The position numbers and the translations under genes are program-made. DNA of 9,139 nt, taken from positions 1 to 9,139 of the forward strand of contig USLC01000016.1 in the NCBI GenBank assembly GCA_900555375.1. The letters are read 5' to 3'. Source of the DNA: an uncultured Eubacteriales bacterium (GTDB lineage Bacteria > Bacillota > Clostridia > Monoglobales > Monoglobaceae). The notes under the pieces are model-generated. The model saw only the letters and a program-made list of their open reading frames with translations, made no database searches and was not told the origin of the DNA. Below, piece after piece: positions 1 through 5,538 of this stretch. The first letter of the stretch is position 1; each line of letters starts with the position of its first letter.

Positions 1-384
1 AATCCCGATGCCGCGGCATATGCAAAAAAGAGCATATACCATATGAAGCTTGAAGATAAAATCAATGTAATTGAAGGCGACGCAAAAGAGGTTCTTGCCG
101 ATATGAGCGGAGAATATGATTTGATTTTTATAGATGCGGCAAAGGCTCAGTATAACGAGTTTTTTAAGCATTGTATGCGGATGCTCAGACGCGGCGGAAT
201 ACTCTTCTCCGACAATATTTTATATAAGGGTATGACGGCAACCGACGAGCTTGTAAAGCACCGAAAAATTACGATAGTTAAAAGACTGCGGAAGTACGTG
301 GATATGCTTTGCGAAATTCCCGAGCTTGAGACGGACATTCTTCCTCTCGGCGATGGGGTTGCCATAAGCGTAAAAGTCAGATAA
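1..384 (+). CDS. SAM-dependent O-methyltransferase (family 3, YrrM/TrmR-like), 5' end outside window
   Basis: The frame is open from base 1 and encodes the last 127 residues of a Rossmann-fold methyltransferase that is usually about 210 residues, so the SAM-binding glycine loop lies outside the window. Visible family marks are the acidic strand end VIEGDA, the DLIFIDAAKAQY segment, which holds the catalytic and metal-binding Asp region of class I O-methyltransferases, and GGILFSDNILYKG, which matches the family's 'GG-DN-L-G' block. The Met at 43 is internal, because family-like sequence continues upstream of it. In Bacillota the closest well-studied relative is TrmR/YrrM, which methylates 5-hydroxyuridine in the tRNA wobble position; small-molecule catechol-type methyltransferases share the same fold, so the substrate is inferred. 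The rodA-like gene starts 41 bases downstream with no terminator between, compatible with co-transcription. Confidence 0.85.
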   Translation, partial: NPDAAAYAKKSIYHMKLEDKINVIEGDAKEVLADMSGEYDLIFIDAAKAQYNEFFKHCMRMLRRGGILFSDNILYKGMTATDELVKHRKITIVKRLRKYVDMLCEIPELETDILPLGDGVAISVKVR

Positions 385-425
385 ATTCCGATTTTTTACT
401 TGAGTGATAGGAGATAAGATAAAAA

Positions 426-1541
426 ATGTTTAAACGTTCTAACGGAATACGCGGTTTTATAAAGAATATGGATTTTTGGCTTGCTGTTCTTACCGTTACG
501 GCAGCCGTGTTCGGAATAGTAATGATTTCAAGCGCGGGCGGAGAGGACGGAAGGCGTTATGTGATTGTTCAGTCTGCGGCTATGATAGTCGGAATAGGCG
601 GAATCTGTCTGCTTATGTTTTTGGATTATGAGTATTTAGCAAGAATATCGCTGTATCTTTCGATGTTTGGGCTTATTTTGCTTGTCTTGGTTTTAATCCC
701 GGGGATAGGAAAGGTGCATAACGGCGCAAGAAGCTGGTTTGAGTTCGGACCGATTAATCTTCAGCCGGCTGAAGTCGCAAAGATAATATTTATAATAGCG
801 TTTGCAAAAAGACTTGCCGACTGCGGAGACAGAATAAACGAGCCGAAAAATATTCTCAGGCTTTTATTGTTCGCATTAATTCCTATGGCGCTTATTCTTG
901 TTCAGCCCGACTTCGGAACGGGCTCGGTCTTCGCGGTGGTACTTGCCGCAATGCTTTTTGCGGCAGGCATAAGTATAAAGTATATAATCGCTGGGATAGT
1001 GGGGATAGCGGCAATGTGCCCCGTTATGTGGTTTTTTGTCCTTCAGGACTATCAAAAAAGCCGAATTATAACTGTGTTTAACCCTGAGAGCGACCCTGCG
1101 GGGGCAGGATATCACGTGCTTCAGTCAGAGCAGGCTGTCGGCTCGGGCAGAATATTCGGTTCGGGACTTTATAAAGGGTCAAGTCAGATAAATAATATAC
1201 TGCCCGAAAGGCATACGGATTTTATATACTCGGTTGTATGCGAAGAACTTGGTATAATAGGAGCGGTGCTGGTAATCGTTCTTATGTGTGCGATTATAAT
1301 TCGCTGTCTGTATATAGGAATGAACGCAAGAAATGATTTGGGCAGATATATGTGTGTGGGCGTTGCGGCGATGCTGGCGTTTCAGACATTTGAGAATATA
1401 GGAATGTGTATAGGAATTTTCCCTGTTACGGGAATCACGCTTCCGTTTTTCAGCTATGGCGGCTCGTCTCTGCTTACCACTATGCTGGCAATCGGAATTG
1501 TGCTGAGTGTAAAGTATAAAAGCAGAATGATTAATTTTTGA
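426..1541 (+). CDS. rodA: SEDS-family peptidoglycan glycosyltransferase, RodA type
   Basis: This 371-residue polytopic membrane protein has the usual RodA length and about ten hydrophobic segments. Known family role: SEDS proteins polymerise lipid II into glycan strands together with a class B penicillin-binding protein; RodA does this during lateral wall elongation. Motifs seen are HNGARSWFEFG (98-108), the QPAE motif (113-116), PERHTDFIYSV (260-270) holding the Asp (D265) that corresponds to the essential SEDS aspartate, and the C-terminal TGITLPFFSYGGSS (335-348). The NGA-x-x-W motif and length favour RodA over FtsW or SpoVE, but SpoVE cannot be excluded in a spore former. The ATG at 426 is chosen because AGGAG lies at 409-413. 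The next gene begins 15 bases after the stop, so the two are probably co-transcribed. No partner PBP is in the window. Confidence 0.88.
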   Translation: MFKRSNGIRGFIKNMDFWLAVLTVTAAVFGIVMISSAGGEDGRRYVIVQSAAMIVGIGGICLLMFLDYEYLARISLYLSMFGLILLVLVLIPGIGKVHNGARSWFEFGPINLQPAEVAKIIFIIAFAKRLADCGDRINEPKNILRLLLFALIPMALILVQPDFGTGSVFAVVLAAMLFAAGISIKYIIAGIVGIAAMCPVMWFFVLQDYQKSRIITVFNPESDPAGAGYHVLQSEQAVGSGRIFGSGLYKGSSQINNILPERHTDFIYSVVCEELGIIGAVLVIVLMCAIIIRCLYIGMNARNDLGRYMCVGVAAMLAFQTFENIGMCIGIFPVTGITLPFFSYGGSSLLTTMLAIGIVLSVKYKSRMINF

Positions 1542-1556
1542 TTAGGGTGATTATGC

Positions 1557-2504
1557 GTGCTTAAATTTTTAATAAGTCGCTTTGTTCCAAACAGCGATGA
1601 TACTTCAAATCCTGAGGTGCGTGAGGCGTACGGAACCCTCGGCGGTGTACTTGGAATAGTGTGTAATCTTATTTTGTTTGCCATAAAGCTGACCGCGGGC
1701 TATGCTATAAACAGTATAGCGGTTGTGTCAGATGCATTTAACAATCTTTCGGATATGGGTTCATCGCTTGTTTCGATTATAGGCGCAAGATTAAGCAGTA
1801 AAAGAGCGGATGCTGAGCACCCGTACGGTCACGGCAGAGCGGAATATATTTCGGCTTTGATTATAGCGTTTTTTATCCTCTTTTTCGGGGCAGAGCTGTT
1901 AAAAAGCTCGGTTATAAAAATTTTTAAGCCCGATGCGGTAGAATTAAGTGCGGTATCGGTCGGAATTTTGATCACCTCCGTTCCCGTTAAGCTTTGGATG
2001 TGGCACTATAATCGGGTGATGGGTAAAAAGATTAATTCGGCGATTCTTATGGCGGCGTCAAAAGACAGCCTTAACGATACAATTGCAACGTTGGCGGTTA
2101 TCATATCCGCGCTTCTTGCCTATGTTGTACCCTTCCCGATAGACGGGATAGCGGGCGTTTGCGTGTCGGGGCTTGTAATATATACGGGAATCCGTATTGC
2201 GCATAGTACGACAGACAGACTTATGGGCGTTGCGCCCGACCCCAAGCTGACCGAAAAAATCGAAGATATGATAACGGGCGAAGACTGCGTAATGGGTATG
2301 CACGGGCTGCTGATTCACGATTACGGACCCGGACATAAAATTGCCTCGGCTCACGCAGAAATCCCTGCGGATATGAGCCTTACCGAGGCTCACGATATAA
2401 TAGACAAGGTCGAGCATAAAATAATGAGCGAATTGGGCGTTGATATAGTCATTCACATCGACCCGATTAGAGGAAAAAGCAAAAAGTCAAGTACAGATGC
2501 TTGA
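1557..2504 (+). CDS. Cation diffusion facilitator (CDF) family metal exporter, Mn(II)-type ligand set
   Basis: The 315-residue protein has the CDF layout: about six transmembrane helices (roughly residues 28-215) and a C-terminal cytoplasmic metal-sensing domain (220-305) rich in His and Asp. CDF proteins export divalent metals by proton antiport. Aligning helix 2 by its conserved downstream Arg places N62 and D66 (N-x-x-x-D) at the ligand positions, and helix 5 offers D170 and D174 (D-x-x-x-D). An Asn-Asp/Asp-Asp set is typical of Mn(II) exporters such as MntE, whereas Zn exporters usually carry a His; manganese as substrate is therefore inferred, not shown. The HPYGHGR loop (88-94) is a family hallmark. 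The start is GTG at 1557, supported by AGGGTGA at 1544-1550; the ATG at 1553 is out of frame. It lies 15 bases behind rodA, presumably in the same transcript. Confidence 0.9.
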   Translation: MLKFLISRFVPNSDDTSNPEVREAYGTLGGVLGIVCNLILFAIKLTAGYAINSIAVVSDAFNNLSDMGSSLVSIIGARLSSKRADAEHPYGHGRAEYISALIIAFFILFFGAELLKSSVIKIFKPDAVELSAVSVGILITSVPVKLWMWHYNRVMGKKINSAILMAASKDSLNDTIATLAVIISALLAYVVPFPIDGIAGVCVSGLVIYTGIRIAHSTTDRLMGVAPDPKLTEKIEDMITGEDCVMGMHGLLIHDYGPGHKIASAHAEIPADMSLTEAHDIIDKVEHKIMSELGVDIVIHIDPIRGKSKKSSTDA

Positions 2505-2520
2505 AATCCGACAATGGGTA

Positions 2521-2549
2521 TTGACTTTTGATTCCGCTTGGATTATTAT
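2521..2549 (+). promoter_or_regulatory. Sigma-A-type promoter of the polysaccharide deacetylase gene
   Basis: TTGACT (2521-2526) and TATTAT (2544-2549) are separated by 17 bp, the optimal spacing. A second -10-like hexamer, TATAAT, sits at 2547-2552. Transcription would start near 2556, leaving a short leader before the GTGAGG ribosome binding site at 2568-2573. This makes the deacetylase a separate transcription unit from the rodA/CDF genes, although no terminator hairpin is seen between them. Confidence 0.7.
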
Positions 2550-2583
2550 AATTATAAATAATAAAAAGTGAGGTACAAATGAA

Positions 2584-3525
2584 ATGAATGGTAACAGAAA
2601 CAGAGTTTTACGGGGTAATGCGGCGCGACATACAAGCCATAAAAGAAAGCCGACCCGCAGATTTGCTTTAATCAGAAGCGCAGTGATTCTTGTTATTATA
2701 ATTGTTGCTGTGTCGGTTGCGGTTACAAAATGCAAAGGCGGAAAAGAATCGGTTGCCACTCAGCAAACCGGGCAGACAGAGACTCAGCCTCCGGCTAAGG
2801 AATACAATGTTCCGCCCGCCTCAGAGGAGAATGATTTGCTTAAAATTGCAAGAAATGCGCAGGGAACAAGCGGAGAAAAGATTTGTTATCTCACATTTGA
2901 CGATGGCCCCACCAAGGAGGTTACACCCAAGGTTCTGGAGGTGCTTAAAAAGTATAACGTTAAGGCTACGTTTTTCTGCCTCGGCAAGATGCTTGAGGCG
3001 AATCGTGATATTGCCGAAACAGAGGTAAAAGAAGGACACCTTCTTGCCAACCACTCTTATTCACACGAATATAAGGATTTGTATGCAACGTCAGAGAGCT
3101 TTATGGGCGAAATCGATAAAACAGAGGCGCTTATTGCTGATATCTGCGGCGAAGAGCCGTTTAAGCTTATCCGTTTCCCGGGGGGAAGCTACAACGCGGG
3201 TGATCACGCCGCCGAAAAGCAGGTCTATAAGCAAAAGCTTAAAGAAAACGGATATTATTATGCCGATTGGAACTGTTTAAACGGCGATGCGGAATCTGCG
3301 CTTAAAAGTGTTGACTCGCTTGTATCAAAGGTAAAAAATACCGCGACGGAGGATAATATAGTTGTTCTTATGCACGATGCCGCGGCAAAGACCACCACAC
3401 CCGAGGCGTTGGGTCAGATTATAGAGTATCTTAAGTCTAAAGGATATTCGTTTAAACGCCTTGACGAGGTTGAGTATTATGACACGGGCGAGGAAAAGAC
3501 CGACAGCTCTACAATGATATTGTAA
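2584..3525 (+). CDS. Membrane-anchored polysaccharide (peptidoglycan/chitooligosaccharide) deacetylase, NodB domain
   Basis: A 313-residue type II membrane protein: a basic N-terminus, one transmembrane helix at about 28-48, a Ser/Thr/Gln/Pro-rich linker (55-85) and an extracellular NodB domain (about 98-295). All five carbohydrate-esterase-4 motifs are present: TFDDGP (104-109) with the catalytic base and metal Asp, H157-x-x-x-H161 as metal ligands, RFPGGSY (197-203), DWN (228-230) and LMHD (262-265) with the catalytic His. It should therefore be an active metal-dependent deacetylase; the family removes acetyl groups from GlcNAc or MurNAc of cell-wall glycan. PdaA/PdaC-like or lysozyme-resistance roles are all possible. 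The ATG at 2584 follows GTGAGG (2568-2573); an ATG at 2579 opens only a two-codon frame. It ends at a hairpin terminator. Confidence 0.9.
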   Translation: MNGNRNRVLRGNAARHTSHKRKPTRRFALIRSAVILVIIIVAVSVAVTKCKGGKESVATQQTGQTETQPPAKEYNVPPASEENDLLKIARNAQGTSGEKICYLTFDDGPTKEVTPKVLEVLKKYNVKATFFCLGKMLEANRDIAETEVKEGHLLANHSYSHEYKDLYATSESFMGEIDKTEALIADICGEEPFKLIRFPGGSYNAGDHAAEKQVYKQKLKENGYYYADWNCLNGDAESALKSVDSLVSKVKNTATEDNIVVLMHDAAAKTTTPEALGQIIEYLKSKGYSFKRLDEVEYYDTGEEKTDSSTMIL

Positions 3526-3529
3526 AATA

Positions 3530-3558
3530 AAGCCGAGCGTTTGCGCGTTCGGCTTTTT
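3530..3558. terminator. Bidirectional intrinsic terminator between convergent deacetylase and AraC-type genes
   Basis: A ten-bp stem pairs AAGCCGAGCG (3530-3539) with CGTTCGGCTT (3546-3555), with one G-U pair, around a six-base loop. On the + strand it is followed by a T run (3554-3558); on the - strand the A-rich left flank supplies a T-rich tail. It lies just after the deacetylase stop codon (3525) and just before the 3' end of the minus-strand gene (3570), so it can serve both. Confidence 0.88.
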
Positions 3559-3569
3559 AAATAGTATAC

Positions 3570-4349
3570 TTACTTTTCGCGGCGGTAGTCCTTCGGGCTT
3601 TTTCCCGTTACGGCAGTAAACGCTTTATAAAAGTTTGACGAGCTGTTAAAGCCGCATTGCATAGCGATGTCAAGACTTGTACAATCTGTGGTTTTTAAAA
3701 GCTCAACCGCCTTTTCAACTCTCTTGATTGTTATATATCTCCAGGGCGAAAGTCCGTTTATCTTTTTAAACACCGTTGAAAAGTATGCAGAGCTCATTGC
3801 CGCGGCAGAAGAAATCTCAGCAAGAGTCAGCGGCCTTTCAAGATTTTCGTTTATGTATCGCAGAGCGCTGCCGATTGAGCCTACGCTGCTTATATAATCG
3901 CCGTACGGACTTTTGCTTTTTACATAGTCGTAGTCGCGGATAAGCGAAACAAATATCGAAAAAAGCAGATATCTTGCCATAGTTCCGCTGCCCTCGCGGC
4001 TTTCGGCAAGCTCACGGGCAATTTCTTTTATTTTGCCGTGAATAGCAGCGGTTGCAGGGTTTTGCGGGTCAATATGATTTTCAAAGCTTTGACTCCGCGA
4101 GAAAAATATTTTAAGAAGGTTAAGGTCTCCGCCCTCCGAGACCAAAAGACTCGGCATAAATCTAAGGTTCAGCAGGGTAAAATCATTGGTTATGTCAGTT
4201 ATGCAATGAACCTCATCTCCGCTGAACACAAAAACCGAGCCTGGAGAAAAATTGTAGCTTTTTTCGGCTGTGGTGTATGTGCCGGTGCCGCTCAGAAAGG
4301 CGGATATCTCACATTCGGCGTGATGGTGTTTTCTGAAGTCACGGCGCTG
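3570..4349 (-). CDS. AraC-family transcriptional regulator, 5' end lost
   Basis: The minus-strand frame encodes an AraC/XylS regulator: an N-terminal cupin sensor and a C-terminal double helix-turn-helix. The DNA-binding part is intact; helix-turn-helix one is coded near 3830-3762 (LTLAEISSAAAMSSAYFSTV) and two near 3680-3603, ending in the family signature GKSPKDYRREK. The cupin begins upstream of any start codon: FRKHHHAECEISAFLSGTG (4337-4281) is a classic metal/sugar-binding cupin strand. Reading upstream to the TGA at 4454-4452 there is no ATG, GTG or TTG in this frame above the GTG at 4229, and that GTG lies in mid-cupin with no ribosome binding site. The gene has therefore lost its start, and the left-hand coordinate of homology is approximate. 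Such regulators usually control sugar or envelope genes nearby; its target cannot be told here. Confidence 0.8.
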   Translation of the reverse strand, partial: QRRDFRKHHHAECEISAFLSGTGTYTTAEKSYNFSPGSVFVFSGDEVHCITDITNDFTLLNLRFMPSLLVSEGGDLNLLKIFFSRSQSFENHIDPQNPATAAIHGKIKEIARELAESREGSGTMARYLLFSIFVSLIRDYDYVKSKSPYGDYISSVGSIGSALRYINENLERPLTLAEISSAAAMSSAYFSTVFKKINGLSPWRYITIKRVEKAVELLKTTDCTSLDIAMQCGFNSSSNFYKAFTAVTGKSPKDYRREK

Positions 4350-4365
4350 CTTCGGCAGAGCCGTT
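4338..4365. other. Breakpoint joining two 5'-truncated genes head to head
   Basis: AraC-type cupin homology on the minus strand is clear up to about 4337, and RraA-type homology on the plus strand (G-R-A-V-T-A-T-Y then RPDLDE) is clear from about 4354. Neither gene has a start codon, ribosome binding site or promoter, and there is no intergenic DNA. The simplest reading is loss of the araC start, the shared divergent promoter region and the first part of the RraA gene, or a misjoined assembly. Confidence 0.6.
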
Positions 4366-5046
4366 ACGGCAACATACTGTCCCTTCAGACCCGACCTTGA
4401 CGAGGTGGTAAAGGATATCGGCAGAAGCGAGAACAGAACGGGTACATATAATCAATGGGTTATAGATAATCTTAAAGAAGGAGACGTCCCCGTAATCGAT
4501 ATGTACGATAAGATTTATAAGGGAACGTTTCTCGGAGGAAACCTTACCACCGCTCTGAAGAACAAGACGAAGAACGAAAACGGCGGTGCGGTAATATGGG
4601 GCGGCATCAGAGATACAGAGCAGATGAAAAAGGTTGACGACACTCAGGTGTATTACAGAGGCATAGACCCCACGCCGATACGTGACTTTATAATGACGGG
4701 ATATAATACGGCAACCAGAATAGGCAACGCAATATGTCTGCCCGGCGACATTGTCTTCGGTGCGGGAGGCGGCGTGTTGTTTATACCGAGCCATCTCGTA
4801 GAGGAAGTAGTGGGCGGAGCGGCAAAAACTCAGGTTAAGGATTTGTTCGGCTTTGAGATGATAACGCTTAACAAGTTCACCACGGCTCAGATTGACAAAA
4901 ATACGTGGACAAAGGATATGCTTGACCTTCTTATGGACTTTATAGAAAAGGACGAGCGTGCAGCAGAGTATAGGGGACTTGATTGGTCACACGAATATGA
5001 TTTGGCAATCAACGGAGACCCGAATGATACCCAATCGGCACTTTAA
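4354..5046 (+). CDS. RraA-like / HMG-CHA-type aldolase family protein, N-terminus lost
   Basis: The frame is open from 4324 and shows RraA-fold homology from about 4354 to the stop at 5046 (about 230 residues). Seen are GRAVTATY and RPDLDE, a substrate-loop region around 4495-4560, the GGIRDTEQ segment in which Arg (codon 4609) and Asp (codon 4612) match the catalytic Arg and metal-binding Asp of class II pyruvate aldolases of this fold, and PGDIVFGAGGGVLFIP, the usual closing strand pair. The first helices found in family members are missing. Members include RNase E inhibitor RraA in proteobacteria and HMG/4-carboxy-4-hydroxy-2-oxoadipate aldolases; in Clostridia the long versions are mostly uncharacterised, so no substrate is claimed. 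The GTG at 4405 is a formal start, but its only SD-like bases overlap it, so expression is doubtful. It ends in a strong terminator. Confidence 0.7.
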   Translation, partial: GRAVTATYCPFRPDLDEVVKDIGRSENRTGTYNQWVIDNLKEGDVPVIDMYDKIYKGTFLGGNLTTALKNKTKNENGGAVIWGGIRDTEQMKKVDDTQVYYRGIDPTPIRDFIMTGYNTATRIGNAICLPGDIVFGAGGGVLFIPSHLVEEVVGGAAKTQVKDLFGFEMITLNKFTTAQIDKNTWTKDMLDLLMDFIEKDERAAEYRGLDWSHEYDLAINGDPNDTQSAL

Positions 5047-5064
5047 TTAAATAAAAAGTATATG

Positions 5065-5099
5065 CGCCTTTAAAGGATTTGCCCTTTAAAGGCGTTTTT
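5065..5099 (+). terminator. Intrinsic terminator after the RraA-like gene
   Basis: A perfect 12-bp stem, CGCCTTTAAAGG (5065-5076) with CCTTTAAAGGCG (5083-5094), encloses a six-base loop and is followed by TTTTT (5095-5099). It lies 18 bases after the stop codon. Confidence 0.92.
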
Positions 5100-5105
5100 A
5101 AATTG

Positions 5106-5115
5106 TGGTATAAAT
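5106..5115 (+). promoter_or_regulatory. Possible extended -10 promoter for the small membrane protein gene
   Basis: TGGTATAAAT at 5106-5115 fits an extended -10 element (TG-n-TATAAA). It sits just behind the preceding terminator and about 54 bases before the next start codon. A matching -35 box is not evident, so this is a weak call. Confidence 0.3.
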
Positions 5116-5168
5116 CGCCAAAAGTGTGTCAAGAATAATCATATCAATACCCGAGGGAGGAGATTTTT

Positions 5169-5447
5169 ATGATTAATAAAAGCGGAAAGAGAGCGGTGAT
5201 TATAAATAATATACACTCTGATTCAATTGAGCAGGCGATATTTATATTAAAGGCAGAAAAGCCGTGCCGAAGCGTTGGCAGCGGAATAATATCAGAGGCA
5301 CAGGAGATAATTAACAGCTATATCAATAAGGTAGAGGGTATTCCATACAGACCGAGACGCGGCTTCAGACATAAAAAAGCGGTGCTGATTGCATCGGTTG
5401 CGGCGGCAGTTTTAACCGTTGCCGTAAGTATTTTGCTGAAGATTTAA
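5169..5447 (+). CDS. Small tail-anchored membrane protein of unknown function upstream of spoIIE
   Basis: I do not recognise this 92-residue protein. It is very likely real: the ATG at 5169 follows a strong GGAGGAG ribosome binding site with ideal spacing and the gene is bounded by a terminator upstream and the spoIIE promoter downstream. The N-terminal 58 residues look soluble and helical (RAVIINNIHSDSIEQAIFIL, then SEAQEIINSYINKV). A strongly basic stretch follows (RPRRGFRHKK, 61-70), then one hydrophobic helix (71-90) ending two residues from the C-terminus. This is a tail-anchored layout, with the basic stretch keeping the N-terminal domain in the cytoplasm. No signal peptide and no catalytic motif are seen. 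Its position just before spoIIE makes a sporulation link possible, but that is inference from position only; it appears to have its own transcription unit. Confidence 0.8.
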   Translation: MINKSGKRAVIINNIHSDSIEQAIFILKAEKPCRSVGSGIISEAQEIINSYINKVEGIPYRPRRGFRHKKAVLIASVAAAVLTVAVSILLKI

Positions 5448-5470
5448 AATTTTTTTCGGAAATACTCTGC

Positions 5471-5504
5471 TTCGACATAAAATATGGAATATTATGGATA
5501 TAAT
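5471..5504 (+). promoter_or_regulatory. Spo0A-dependent spoIIE promoter (0A box, 21-bp gap, TATAAT)
   Basis: TTCGACA at 5471-5477 is an exact Spo0A box (complement TGTCGAA) standing where the -35 element would be. A perfect -10, TATAAT, lies at 5499-5504, leaving 21 bp between. In Bacillus subtilis the spoIIE and spoIIG promoters show this too-long spacing with 0A boxes at the -35 region, so that sigma-A polymerase needs phosphorylated Spo0A. Weaker 0A-like heptamers are at 5455-5461 (TTCGGAA) and 5511-5517 (TATCGAA). The start point would be near 5511, which rules out the ATG at 5494 as spoIIE start for transcripts from here. Confidence 0.72.
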
Positions 5505-5513
5505 ATTCCATAT
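5482..5513. repeat. Perfect 14-bp inverted repeat overlapping the spoIIE -10 element
   Basis: ATATGGAATATTAT (5482-5495) and ATAATATTCCATAT (5500-5513) are exact reverse complements separated by GGAT. The TATAAT of the promoter lies across the loop and right arm. There is no T run after it, so it is not a normal terminator. It could be an operator for a dimeric repressor, or a hairpin in readthrough RNA from the upstream small gene. Confidence 0.85.
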
Positions 5514-5538
5514 CGAAACGAAGGACGAGGTGTATATA

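Noticed and set aside
4227..4229. GTG at 4229 as the start of the AraC-type regulator
   Set aside because: Clear cupin sequence (FRKHHHAECEISAFLSGTG) continues upstream in the same frame and no ribosome binding site precedes the GTG; it is an internal Val codon.
4339..4794. Long minus-strand frame of about 150 codons opposite the RraA-like gene
   Set aside because: Its translation has no recognisable family features and the opposite strand encodes clear RraA-fold motifs; it is a shadow.
5494..5538. ATG at 5494 as the SpoIIE start, giving a 795-residue protein
   Set aside because: It has no ribosome binding site, lies inside the palindrome and upstream of the predicted transcription start; GTG 5539 has a perfect GAGGTG six bases upstream.
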